From Paenibacillus albidus (GTDB lineage Bacteria; Bacillota; Bacilli; Paenibacillales; Paenibacillaceae): DNA of 64,000 nucleotides. A program made the position numbers and the translations under genes. Where the stretch lies: positions 1-64,000 of the forward strand of contig NZ_BMKR01000024.1 of assembly GCF_014644435.1 (NCBI RefSeq), written 5' to 3'. The notes under the pieces are model-generated. The model did no database searches, was not told the DNA's origin, and worked only from the letters and a program-made list of their open reading frames with translations. Of the stretch, positions 54,773-62,785 are shown piece after piece (the stretch's first letter is position 1; each line of letters opens with the position of its first letter).

Positions 54773-55276
54773 TTATAATCCAAGCATTTGTTTAAGCATT
54801 GGCACATACTGCCGTGATATGACTACCTTTTCCCCGTTATCCAATAATGCTTGAAAACGGCCGCTGATCGAAGGATGAATACTGGCAATCTTAGCTATAT
54901 TTAGAATGGTCGATTTGGAGGCGCGAAAACAATGTTTCTCTTTGCAAAGTTCCTCCAGTTCATAAAGCTTTAGTTTGACTTCATGAACGTTGTTCTTACC
55001 ATACGCAAACACTTTTCCGTCAACAGCTTCAAAATAATAAATATCACTAAGTTTGATGCGGCTGATCTTATCCTCATGATAACCAAGTATAATGAGCGTT
55101 TCGGTTTTTAGTTTATTAACGAGCTCATGTATTTCTTCGTCTACTTGGTGACACCTGATGCGGATCTCCTCTTCTTCTGTATGGTCTATTACTTCGATGG
55201 AAATTTTGATAGAATCACCCTCGGAAATTCGAATTAAACTTGGCAATAAGAAGTTGAAAGTAAAACCCATAAACAC
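54773..55276 (-). CDS. LytTR family DNA-binding regulator with a lost ATG at the usual start
   Basis: Up to 167 residues. The LytTR domain fills the C-terminal two thirds (LIILGYHEDKISRIKLSDIYYFEAVDGKVFAYG ends before, then LEELCKEKHCFRASKSTILNI and ALLDNGEKVVISRQYV). Relatives start at the position of KISIEVIDHTEEEEI. Here that codon is ATC (55204-55206), seven bases after GAGGGTGA, instead of ATG. The only upstream ATG (55276) has no ribosome site. So translation either begins at ATC, starts poorly upstream, or the gene is weakened. It pairs with the DUF3021 gene, starting 14 bases after its stop. Confidence 0.78.
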   Translation of the reverse strand: MFMGFTFNFLLPSLIRISEGDSIKISIEVIDHTEEEEIRIRCHQVDEEIHELVNKLKTETLIILGYHEDKISRIKLSDIYYFEAVDGKVFAYGKNNVHEVKLKLYELEELCKEKHCFRASKSTILNIAKIASIHPSISGRFQALLDNGEKVVISRQYVPMLKQMLGL

Positions 55277-55660
55277 ATCATAATTTCCAAATTACTCAAT
55301 TACCTTTTCTGAATCCTGTTACTTTTTTCGACTTCAAGACCTATGAATCCTTCTAAGAGAACCATTTTCTCCAAAATTCACCTTAATTCCGGACTAAAAA
55401 AGAGAGCTATCCAAGGACGCTCTCATCAAAATTTCCTACAAATGAATTTATTACTCTCTCATTTACTATTCTCTGACATATCTACACACTCGACGTCAAA
55501 ACCAAGGTCCAGCACGACGAAACCTCGATTTTGTCCTTCAGCACCTTATTTTTGAAATCAGCGCCATCCTTCGTGAAGGTCATAAAACCCGCAAAGTGTT
55601 GAAAACAAAGGATTTCTACGTATCTATTCGTTGCATTCCTCCCTTGGGGTGGACTTTTTT
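55277..55660. other. Gene-free region left of the ClpP cassette
   Basis: No supported gene. A minus-strand stretch near 55500-55590 reads FTKDGADFKNKVLKDKIEV without a ribosome site or a full frame; it may be a decayed gene fragment. No terminal repeats were seen. Confidence 0.4.
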
Positions 55661-55663
55661 ATT

Positions 55664-55716
55664 TTGACAAACGAATACCGTTACAGTAAACTGTAACCAA
55701 TACAGTAAAGTGTAAC
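55664..55716 (+). promoter_or_regulatory. Promoter and double operator of the MerR-ClpP operon
   Basis: TTGACA (about 55664) and TAAACT at 17-bp spacing. The dyad GTTACAGT-AA-ACTGTAAC (55680-55697) covers the -10 region and is repeated almost exactly at 55699-55716 (AATACAGTAAAGTGTAAC). Two adjacent copies at the promoter point to binding by the MerR-like protein. Confidence 0.65.
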
Positions 55717-55747
55717 ACATACATTTGAATGTCATTGGAGGTGTACC

Positions 55748-56164
55748 ATGAATAGCTATACCGCTAAACAAATAGCTGAAATTCTCCAACAAGATGATCC
55801 ACGCATGAATCTGCGAACGGTAAGGTACTACACTCAAATTGGTATGGTACCGCCCCTTGAATTAGTGGGTAACAAAAGGGTTTACACAGATAGCCACATC
55901 AATTACTTTCGCGCAATTATTACCTTATCAAGAACCGGGGAAACCTTGGCTTCCATTCAAGAGACATTGAAAAAACTTTCCTTGGAGGACATCGAAAAAA
56001 TAAGTCAGCAATTAACATTGTATGAATCCAGCCGAATTATTGAAAACGAAACTCTAAAGATAACGGACGATGTCATTATAACGATTAGCCCTCGAATTTC
56101 TGCGGAGTTAAAACAAAAAGTCATTGATTCAGTATCTCAAGCACTAAGGGGTGAAAATCAATAA
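55748..56164 (+). CDS. MerR-type transcriptional regulator
   Basis: 138 residues. The winged helix is MerR-like: TAKQIAEILQQ, LRTVRYYTQIGMVPPLELVGNKRVYTDSHINYFRAI. The ligand part is short and has no cysteines, so metal sensing is unlikely. It is the first gene of a four-gene operon with ClpP: its stop overlaps the next start by one base (TAATG). Double dyads at its promoter suggest autoregulation. Confidence 0.83.
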   Translation: MNSYTAKQIAEILQQDDPRMNLRTVRYYTQIGMVPPLELVGNKRVYTDSHINYFRAIITLSRTGETLASIQETLKKLSLEDIEKISQQLTLYESSRIIENETLKITDDVIITISPRISAELKQKVIDSVSQALRGENQ

Positions 56165-56670
56165 TGCTCGACATTAAATTAGCCAAGTCAAAGATGGAGA
56201 ACGAAGAAGGTATGAATCATCTTTGGGTTCAGTTATTTCAGGATGAAAAAGTTCAACCCCAAAAGTCGGAAATCCAAATACAACTACCAAAAGGTATCTA
56301 CCGTTCGAATAACCTTAATGGTTTTGTTGAGAATGAACGAGAACACATTGTAGTTGATGCCTTCGACCAAGATGTTATCATAGAAATCTTTACCCAAGAT
56401 GCGATTCAATGTGGTGAAATGACAATCGTAGTAAGCTTATTGACAGCCGAGACTACGATAAGCAAAGAAATTCGGATTCAAATAGTCGAAGAAGATGAAA
56501 TGGATATGGTTGAGATTGACGAACAAGTTGTCGAACGAATCAAAGAGTTAAGCAATGCCGCTCCAACCTACGATGCGGAAACAAATATTGTATCAATTCA
56601 ACCAAGGATACTGGAGAAAAGGGACAATGAGTATTCGCACTTAGAAAAGAAATATCGCATTGACTACTGA
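56164..56670 (+). CDS. Uncharacterised acidic protein in the MerR-ClpP operon
   Basis: 168 residues, acidic, no membrane segment or signal peptide. The middle (about 60-110) is beta-rich: HIVVDAFDQDVIIEIFTQDA, then MTIVVSLLTAETTISKEIRI. An acidic hinge (EEDEMDMVEIDEQVVER) and a charged tail follow. I recognise no family. Position between a MerR regulator and an extra ClpP, with translational overlap, suggests a substrate, adaptor or partner of this ClpP; that is inference only. Confidence 0.65.
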   Translation: MLDIKLAKSKMENEEGMNHLWVQLFQDEKVQPQKSEIQIQLPKGIYRSNNLNGFVENEREHIVVDAFDQDVIIEIFTQDAIQCGEMTIVVSLLTAETTISKEIRIQIVEEDEMDMVEIDEQVVERIKELSNAAPTYDAETNIVSIQPRILEKRDNEYSHLEKKYRIDY

Positions 56671-56689
56671 TGATGAAGGGGGTATAGCC

Positions 56690-57274
56690 ATGAATCTGAT
56701 TCCTTATGTTGTCGAGCAATCCTCTAGGGGTGAAAGAGCCTACGATATTTACTCTAGGCTCCTGCAAGACCGCATCTTATTTGTGTCCGGAGAAATTACC
56801 GACGATGTTGCCAATAGCGTCATAGCACAGCTTCTATACTTAGATGCTATGGATTCGGAAAAGGACATTAACATGTACATCAACTCACCGGGCGGTTCCA
56901 TTACAGCAGGCATGGGAATCTACGATGCCATGCATTTAGTAAAGGCTGATGTAACAACACTATGTGTTGGAATGGCGGCTTCAATGGGTGCCTTTTTATT
57001 GGCAAATGGAGCGAAAGGTAAGCGGCTTGCACTTCCTAACAGTGAAATCATGATTCACCAACCTCTCGGCGGAGCGCGAGGTCAAGCAACTGATATTGAA
57101 ATAAGCGCCAAACGCATTATTCGATTACGAGATAAAATAAACAAGATATTATCTCAACAAACAGGCCAAGTACTTGAGAAGATTGAAAGAGATACCGACA
57201 GAGACAACTTTATGGATGCCCACGAAGCAAAGGCATACGGGTTAATTGACAAAGTGATACATGTAGCACAATAA
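56690..57274 (+). CDS. clpP: Accessory ClpP protease subunit
   Basis: 194 residues of ClpP. Start IPYVVEQSSRGERAYDIYSRLLQDRI; the catalytic triad is intact: Ser98 in VGMAASMGAF, His123 in MIHQPLGG and Asp172 in TDRDNFM. The protein forms a tetradecameric chamber and needs a Clp ATPase to feed it. No ATPase is nearby, so it would borrow the housekeeping ClpX or ClpC. It sits in an accessory MerR-led operon rather than at a core clpP locus, so it is probably a second copy. The start at 56690 follows AAGGGGG; the frame opens at 56660 inside the upstream gene. Confidence 0.9.
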   Translation: MNLIPYVVEQSSRGERAYDIYSRLLQDRILFVSGEITDDVANSVIAQLLYLDAMDSEKDINMYINSPGGSITAGMGIYDAMHLVKADVTTLCVGMAASMGAFLLANGAKGKRLALPNSEIMIHQPLGGARGQATDIEISAKRIIRLRDKINKILSQQTGQVLEKIERDTDRDNFMDAHEAKAYGLIDKVIHVAQ

Positions 57275-57297
57275 AGAACGGATTGGTGGTAAGGTGC

Positions 57298-57474
57298 GTG
57301 GATAATAAAGAACTCGAATACACCGTTGAGTACCAAGACAGTTACGGTGTAATTTATTTTGAAAATATCAAAGCGTCTGACCTATCCGATGCAAAAATGC
57401 AAATCCGCCAAAGATTCCCTGATGTTTCTATTAGAGCAGTTACCGTTATTCCACACGATAATGGAGATGAATAA
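57298..57474 (+). CDS. Small protein downstream of the accessory ClpP
   Basis: About 58 residues starting at a GTG (57298); the open frame begins at a TTG at 57283. The fold looks like a small alpha/beta unit (YTVEYQDSYGVIYFENIKAS, DAKMQIRQRFPDVSIRAVTVIP). Not recognised. It ends the four-gene operon, just before the terminator. Confidence 0.55.
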   Translation: MDNKELEYTVEYQDSYGVIYFENIKASDLSDAKMQIRQRFPDVSIRAVTVIPHDNGDE

Positions 57475-57488
57475 GTTTAACTATAAGA

Positions 57489-57516
57489 GACCGCGCATAT
57501 ATTGGCGGTCTTTTGT
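57489..57516 (+). terminator. Terminator of the MerR-ClpP operon
   Basis: GACCGC (57489-57494), loop, GCGGTC (57505-57510), then TTTTGT. Confidence 0.75.
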
Positions 57517-57529
57517 ACGCACATTCGAT

Positions 57530-57765
57530 TTGAAAAAACCGTAGAAGACAACATCAAACATTCCTCGTTCAGCATCACTCATGAGACGTTTCAATTCGTG
57601 ATGTTGGGAGGTACTCGTGCCAGTAATGCCTTCATCAGCATACACGTCAGCTAATTCCCACCCTTTTTCTTTTATATAGTTTTCAAAGAACGACACCTGA
57701 CTTTCGAGGCTATCCTTTTGACTATCGAGTCCTGTACTTACCCTTGCATAAATGGCACATCTCAT
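57530..57765 (-). pseudogene. Truncated serine recombinase (N-terminal resolvase domain)
   Basis: CAIYARVSTGLDSQKDSLES carries the catalytic Ser of the resolvase/invertase family, followed by YADEGITGTSTSQHHELKRL and RGMFDVV. The sequence then departs from the family after about 75 residues, and the frame ends at 57481 inside the terminator of the ClpP operon. Large serine recombinases have 450 or more residues, so most of the gene is lost. The start at 57765 has a better ribosome-site distance than 57771. It is a scar of a mobile element. Confidence 0.82.
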
Positions 57766-57891
57766 GCGCATTCTCCCCCTTTGGAAGCATGTTTTTGAGA
57801 TGTGACAGTATTCGCTTGTTTATGTGTGGACGTTCACAATGACGGTTCAACAGAAATCAGTTACAACTTTCAAAACCCACTAAAAACAAGG

Positions 57892-57917
57892 GGCGTAGCC
57901 TATATAGGCTCGCCCCT
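57892..57917 (-). terminator. Terminator overlapping the rlmD stop codon
   Basis: GGGGCG-AGCC / GGCT-CGCCCC with the loop TATATA contains the TAG stop; on the minus strand TTGTTTTTAG follows. Confidence 0.75.
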
Positions 57918-59381
57918 CCATTCCATCAATAATACGCACTCCACATGCACCGTATGCGGGAACATATCCACCGGCTGCACCTCTACCGTTCTATACCCGC
58001 CATCCTCCAGCACCCGCAAGTCCCTGGCCAGTGTCGAAGGATTACAGGACACATACACCACACGCTCAGGCTTCATAGTCAGGATGGTGTCCAGCAGCCG
58101 GGGATCGCAGCCTTTGCGCGGGGGATCGACGACGATGACATCGGCGGTGATCCCCCGCTCTTTCCACTTTGGCATTACGTCCTCGGAAGCGCCTACCTCG
58201 AAAGTGACATTGTCCATGCCGTTAAGCGCTGCATTTGCCCGTGCATCCTCGATTGCTTCGTGTACGATTTCTACGCCGTAGACCTGCTTGGCATGCTGAG
58301 CCAGGAACAGGGAGATCGTCCCGATGCCGCAGTAGGCGTCGATCACGGTCTCTTTGCCGGTAAGGCCCGCGTATTCCACGGTTTTGCCATAGAGGACTTC
58401 GGTCTGATCGGGATTCACCTGATAAAAAGAGCGGGCCGAGATCGCAAATTTCACCTCGCCGATGTAATCGTAAATCACGTCGCTGCCCCAGAGGGTCCGC
58501 GTAACGTCGCCGAAGATTACATTGGTCTGCCGGGTATTCACGTTCTGGCAGAGGCTGGTGACCGCCGGGATTTCGCGGCGGATCTCTGCGATCCACTCGT
58601 CGGTATGCGGAAGGCGGTCACCATTCGTGACGAGGACAACCATCATTTCACCGGTACGGAAGGCTACTCTCACTACGACATGGCGCAGCAGTCCTTTGCC
58701 AGACTCTTCATCGTATGTGGAAATGCCCAGCTTCCGGCCGATGGCCTTCACACGACGAACGACATCGTCGTTATGCTCATGCTGGATCAGACAGGTGTCC
58801 ATGTCCACGATCCGGTGGCTGCCGCGGGCGTAGAAGCCGCCCACAAGGCCGCCTTCTACCGTGCCCATCGGCACCTGCGCCTTGTTGCGGTAGCGCCAAG
58901 GCTCGGCCATGCCCAGCGTAGGCGGCACAATAATCCCTGCGGGCTCATTATCCCCTCCGCCGCTGCTGCGGCCCGGACTGGCCACCTGGAGCTTCCCGAT
59001 CCGCTCCAGGTTGTCCACCACCAGCTGGCGTTTCCACGCCAGCTGCGCGGTGTAGTCCATGTGCTGCAGCCCACAGCCGCCGCATTGGTCGTAAATCCCA
59101 CAAGGCGGCGCGATACGGTCGCTGCTCGCTTCCACAAGCTTCAGCAGCTTGGCGTAGCCGTATTGCTTTTTAGTCTTGAGCACCTTGGCCTGTACCTTCT
59201 CTCCAGGCAGAGCTCCCTGCACAAAAAGGGTAAAGCCCTCTACGCGGCCTACCCCTTCGCCTTCATGCGTCATGCCGATGATATCCAGCATCACTTCGTC
59301 ATTTTTGTTCACAGGCAGTCCGGCGATAGGTGCCGTGCCGTCCCGGCGGCTGGTATTGCGGCCGCTGCGGTGTCTACTCAT
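57900..59381 (-). CDS. rlmD: 23S rRNA (uracil-5-)-methyltransferase, RumA/RlmD family
   Basis: 493 residues. A basic N-terminus and a TRAM domain (about 25-85) precede the [4Fe-4S] cysteines CGIYDQCGGCGLQHM. The methyltransferase core has DAYCGIGTISLFLAQ (SAM motif I), VVDPPRKGCD and the catalytic VVYVSCNPSTLARD. The Bacillus counterpart (RlmCD) methylates U747 and U1939; which sites are modified here is not known. It follows dgkB on the same strand, as in Bacillus. Confidence 0.92.
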   Translation of the reverse strand: MSRHRSGRNTSRRDGTAPIAGLPVNKNDEVMLDIIGMTHEGEGVGRVEGFTLFVQGALPGEKVQAKVLKTKKQYGYAKLLKLVEASSDRIAPPCGIYDQCGGCGLQHMDYTAQLAWKRQLVVDNLERIGKLQVASPGRSSGGGDNEPAGIIVPPTLGMAEPWRYRNKAQVPMGTVEGGLVGGFYARGSHRIVDMDTCLIQHEHNDDVVRRVKAIGRKLGISTYDEESGKGLLRHVVVRVAFRTGEMMVVLVTNGDRLPHTDEWIAEIRREIPAVTSLCQNVNTRQTNVIFGDVTRTLWGSDVIYDYIGEVKFAISARSFYQVNPDQTEVLYGKTVEYAGLTGKETVIDAYCGIGTISLFLAQHAKQVYGVEIVHEAIEDARANAALNGMDNVTFEVGASEDVMPKWKERGITADVIVVDPPRKGCDPRLLDTILTMKPERVVYVSCNPSTLARDLRVLEDGGYRTVEVQPVDMFPHTVHVECVLLMEWRGEPI

Positions 59382-59541
59382 TGGTTCACATTCACTTCTT
59401 TCATTGTATACATTATTAACGCCGTAAAGCTTTATATTTCATAAAAGCCGGCTTTGCTATTCGGTCTCAATTTCTCCCGCTAATGGACTCACCAGCCGCA
59501 TAATATTCCGGCACACCTGCTGTTACCGGAGCAGCACCCAC

Positions 59542-60432
59542 TTAGGTATTCTGCGCAAAAATCCGCAGATGCGAAGGCAACATCTGGAAGTGGCCCGGCA
59601 GCGTGCCGCCGAGTTCGCCGTCCAGATTAAGCTGTACATGCCCGGGGGAAGTGACCTCCATAGCGTCAGTACGGAAATAGACAACCTTCTTGTCCTGCAA
59701 ATGCTCACCGCGGATCGCCAGGCTGACCAGGCGGATGAACTCCGCTAGGTTACATTTCTTGACGGCAATCACATCAAACAAACCGTCGTCGATCCGCGCA
59801 TCCGGTGCAAGCTTCTCGAAGCCGCCCACAGAGTTCGTATTGGCGATCAGGAACAGCATGAATTCATCATGGATAAGCTCCTGGCCGTTCGCCCGGATAA
59901 TCAGCTCCTGCGGGGAGAGACTGGCCATCTTCTCAATGCCCTTCAGATAATAAGCCAGCTGGCCCATCATGGTCTTCAGCCTGCTGGGCACTTCATATGT
60001 CAGCTCGGTCAGGCTTCCACCGCCGGCGATATTAATGAAATAACGGTCATTGGCCTTGCCGAGATCAATCAGACGCGACTCGTTGCGGAGGATCAGATCG
60101 ACCGAATCCTCCCAATTCTTCGGAATACCCATCGCACGTGCAAAATCATTCGTCGTTCCCAGCGGCAATACACCGAGCGGTGGAAGATTAGGCTTCTCCG
60201 CCATGCCGTTGATAATCTCATTCAGCGTACCGTCGCCGCCGCCGGCTATGATCAGATCAAAGCCGCGTGCCACAGCATCCGCTGCAGCTGCCGTAGCATC
60301 GCCCTCTCCGGTGGTTGCATGGCAGGATGCTTCAATGCCGCCAATATCCAGCCGGTCCAAAATATCGGCGAGCCGCTTCCTCATTTCTTCCCGTCCAGAA
60401 GTGGGATTGTAAATCAATCTCGCAGTTTTCAT
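59542..60432 (-). CDS. dgkB: Diacylglycerol kinase (DgkB-like)
   Basis: 296 residues, a soluble lipid-kinase fold. LIYNPTSGREEMRKRL at the start, LIIAGGGDGTLNEIINGM (nucleotide loop), GVLPLGTTNDFARAMGIP and INIAGGGSLTELTYEV are family markers. DgkB recycles diacylglycerol, from lipoteichoic acid synthesis, to phosphatidic acid. It lies upstream of rlmD. Start has only a weak ribosome site. Confidence 0.92.
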   Translation of the reverse strand: MKTARLIYNPTSGREEMRKRLADILDRLDIGGIEASCHATTGEGDATAAAADAVARGFDLIIAGGGDGTLNEIINGMAEKPNLPPLGVLPLGTTNDFARAMGIPKNWEDSVDLILRNESRLIDLGKANDRYFINIAGGGSLTELTYEVPSRLKTMMGQLAYYLKGIEKMASLSPQELIIRANGQELIHDEFMLFLIANTNSVGGFEKLAPDARIDDGLFDVIAVKKCNLAEFIRLVSLAIRGEHLQDKKVVYFRTDAMEVTSPGHVQLNLDGELGGTLPGHFQMLPSHLRIFAQNT

Positions 60433-60660
60433 TTACCGGAACGCCACCTGTTTATATATTAGATAACCTAACTGATTATACCCAATTCAGACCCCCACAA
60501 TCAATGCTGAGAGGCATCCGGAGCATTATTTACCCTAAAGTCCCTCCGCAGAGCTCCATATGAGGCCGCCAAACGAACTATATATGTGTATGCGGCAGCG
60601 GCCCTGATGAGCACAGCGGATGCCCCCTCTTATTAAGGAGATCTGCCCTGCATCCGAACG

Positions 60661-61431
60661 CTAGCCCTTCATCCGCACCCGTTCCAGCAGCACCTCTACC
60701 TGGTGCTCAATCCAGTGTGGAAGCAGCGGATGCGGCAGAAGTGTCTGGCCCGAATAAGCATAGTCGAGCCCGGCCAGTCTTTGCGGAATGACTACCTTGG
60801 TGAAATAACCTTCACTGAGAAAAAGCGGAGCCACCAGCACAGCATGACCCTGCTCCTGCCAATATTCCACTTTGCTTCGGACACTGCCTGGGTTCAGCAG
60901 ACCATAATCGGCCGCCGCAACTCCGCTCACCTGGCGGACACGCTGGGCCAGCGAAGAGATCCCTTGCTCCCAGCGCTGCCGGAAGCCATCATGCACACTG
61001 CCATGTCCCACCAGCAGAATCGTCTCGCGGGCCGGATTCTTCGACAGCTCACGCACCTTGTCCCAGATCATCACGGCGATATCAGGATCATCATCGACCG
61101 GATAACCATAGTGAACGTTGGCTTGTACATCAAACCGTTCAAGATCGGTCTCCCGTTCAGGCTCAGGTTTGGCACCCAGCGCATATTCTATCTCATCCAC
61201 ATGTGTGCTGCCCGAGGAAACAAACAATGGGATCACCAGAATATCTGTGACCCCCGCATGTTCCAGTTCATGAATTCCATCTTGTATCAAACGGCCTTCT
61301 ACCAGCTCTAAAAAAGAAACCGCCACAGGAAGCTCTTCCCGCAGCGATATACCTTGTACAGCATCCATCACAATTGATACCCACGCTTCATCGCGGGAAC
61401 CGTGACTGATAATAAGTACGCCCGGCTTCAT
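60661..61431 (-). CDS. CbiX/sirohydrochlorin chelatase-like protein
   Basis: 256 residues with two CbiX halves. ISHGSRDEAWV holds the metal-binding His of the first, LVGHGSVHDGFRQRW that of the second, and VIPLFVSSGSTHVDEIEYAL and LVAPLFLSEGYFTKVVIPQRL are the matching strand-turns. These proteins insert Co, Ni or Fe into sirohydrochlorin; metal is not known here. Its ATG directly follows the yerC stop, so the pair is one transcript. No other corrin or siroheme genes are nearby. Confidence 0.85.
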   Translation of the reverse strand: MKPGVLIISHGSRDEAWVSIVMDAVQGISLREELPVAVSFLELVEGRLIQDGIHELEHAGVTDILVIPLFVSSGSTHVDEIEYALGAKPEPERETDLERFDVQANVHYGYPVDDDPDIAVMIWDKVRELSKNPARETILLVGHGSVHDGFRQRWEQGISSLAQRVRQVSGVAAADYGLLNPGSVRSKVEYWQEQGHAVLVAPLFLSEGYFTKVVIPQRLAGLDYAYSGQTLLPHPLLPHWIEHQVEVLLERVRMKG

Positions 61432-61722
61432 TTATCGTCCCAAGCGTTCCAGCGTTAATTTATAACCGTCATTGCCATAGTTCAGGCAGCGTTTCACACG
61501 GGAGATCGTCGCTGTGCTTGCACCCGTCTCCGCTTCAATCTGGTTGTAGGTAGAGCCTTTGCCCAGCATACGGGCGACTTCAAGCCGCTGCGAGAGTGAT
61601 TGAATCTCGTTTACCGTGCACAAATCATCAAAGAATACGTAGCATTCTTCCATATTTTTCAAAGTTAAAATAGCTTCAAATAATTGGTCGATACTTTTAT
61701 CGTTTAGCTTCTTCAGCTGCAT
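61432..61722 (-). CDS. yerC: YerC/YecD family TrpR-related protein
   Basis: About 96 residues. The Trp-repressor-like helix-turn-helix is SLSQRLEVARMLGKGSTYNQIEAETGASTATISRVKR, shown here in two parts of the same frame: SLSQRLEVARMLGKG and TYNQIEAETGASTATISRV. It is a small DNA-binding protein of unknown target, normal in Bacillales. The start at 61722 lies after TTAGGGGATGA; the frame opens at 61755. It is co-transcribed with the CbiX-like gene. Confidence 0.9.
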   Translation of the reverse strand: MQLKKLNDKSIDQLFEAILTLKNMEECYVFFDDLCTVNEIQSLSQRLEVARMLGKGSTYNQIEAETGASTATISRVKRCLNYGNDGYKLTLERLGR

Positions 61723-61755
61723 GAATAGATCATCCCCTAAAAGTTCTGTCAGCAC

Positions 61756-62150
61756 CGGCTGCCCTGCTGCAAGCCTTAATTAGAACGGTTACATTAAGCC
61801 TGACCTGTGTGACTCTCTTGCCTCTACTATATTGTACTGGAGCGCATTTTTCAAGCATTAACGGTTTCACGCTGTAAAGAACGAAAATGATGGACAAACG
61901 TCCACCCCAGGCGCACACAAGATTATGTATTGGACTGTCCTCTATCTCTGCGCAGAACATCTTCTGCCTTTCTTATACTACTACATGAGAACCGAAAATA
62001 CAGCATAGTCACGGTTTTTTCACTTCTGGACCCGCCTTATGGGCATCCGCCCTTTTCCGCTCCTATCCCGGTTGACCGGGCGTTTGTCTATACCGTATGT
62101 TCGCCCATGACATACAGTATAGCAAACCACTAACGAAGGAATGTGATGTT
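61756..62150. other. 395-bp intergenic region between yerC and yqfQ-like genes
   Basis: It carries the divergent promoters of the two genes. TTGACC near 62072 and the AT-rich stretch GACATACAGTATA (62106-62118) may belong to the yqfQ-like promoter. No ORF, RNA gene or strong dyad was found. Confidence 0.45.
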
Positions 62151-62699
62151 ATGTCCAGTCATTACTATAATCATTCCCGCCGAAGCCACCGTTCGCTGGC
62201 TGCCGATCCATACCATACATCGCCTTACCCTGGTATCAGTCCATACGTGCAGGCAGCACTCCCCGGGGACACCGGCATCTCCCCGGCTTTGGGAACGGAA
62301 GTTGTCGATACGGCCCTTGCTGTCCCCGTGGCTGAAGCCGCTCCGAAGGCAGGCGGATTGCTCGGAGGGCTCGGCTCACTGGGCAATCTGGCCAACATGG
62401 ACCAGATCAAAGGTTTTATCGACCGCATGGGCGGCATCGATGGAATTGTGAACTCCGTGGGCAAGGTACAGAAGGTGATGTCGAGCTTTCAGCAGATGGC
62501 CCCCATGGTGAAGCTTTTGATGGGGAGCTTCGGCAAATCAAAGGGCGGAGCTGGGGCGCTTGCGGCAGAAGAGGATGCCGCTCTGTATAGCCCGAGACGC
62601 CGCCGCAAAAAACGCCCCGCTCCCAAGCGGCGCAACTCGGCCGCCAGCTCTCCCAAAAGCCGCCGCCCCGCCAAGTCATCCCGCAAACGCCGCCGTTAG
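62151..62699 (+). CDS. YqfQ/VrrA family protein
   Basis: About 182 residues. A His/Tyr/Pro-rich N-terminus is followed by the YqfQ core MDQIKGFIDRMGGIDGIVNS and QKVMSSFQQMAPMVKLLMGSFG, and a strongly basic tail of Arg/Lys/Ser/Pro (about 45 residues). VrrA/YqfQ proteins occur in spore-forming Bacillales; function unknown, and the basic tail could bind nucleic acid or spore components. The start at 62151 follows GAAGGA; the frame begins at 62097. Confidence 0.82.
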   Translation: MSSHYYNHSRRSHRSLAADPYHTSPYPGISPYVQAALPGDTGISPALGTEVVDTALAVPVAEAAPKAGGLLGGLGSLGNLANMDQIKGFIDRMGGIDGIVNSVGKVQKVMSSFQQMAPMVKLLMGSFGKSKGGAGALAAEEDAALYSPRRRRKKRPAPKRRNSAASSPKSRRPAKSSRKRRR

Positions 62700-62735
62700 C
62701 CGAAGTGTAATCCACCCGGCTTTCATGAACGCGTA

Positions 62736-62766
62736 AAAAGCGTATGCCCCGCGGGCATACGCTTTT
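62736..62766. terminator. Bidirectional terminator between yqfQ-like and corA-like genes
   Basis: AAAAGCGTATGCCC - CGC - GGGCATACGCTTTT, a perfect 14-bp stem with A- and T-runs on the two sides. Confidence 0.9.
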
Positions 62767-62785
62767 GCTTTGTGTCCGCAGCAGT

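Noticed and set aside
55480..55640. Coding-like stretch on the minus strand (FTKDGADFKNKVLKDKIEV)
   Set aside because: Short, without a start, ribosome site or known family; recorded only as possible debris.
57945..59444. 499-codon frame opposite rlmD
   Set aside because: It is a shadow in the GC-rich complement of a well-supported gene; His/Arg-rich and without a start signal.
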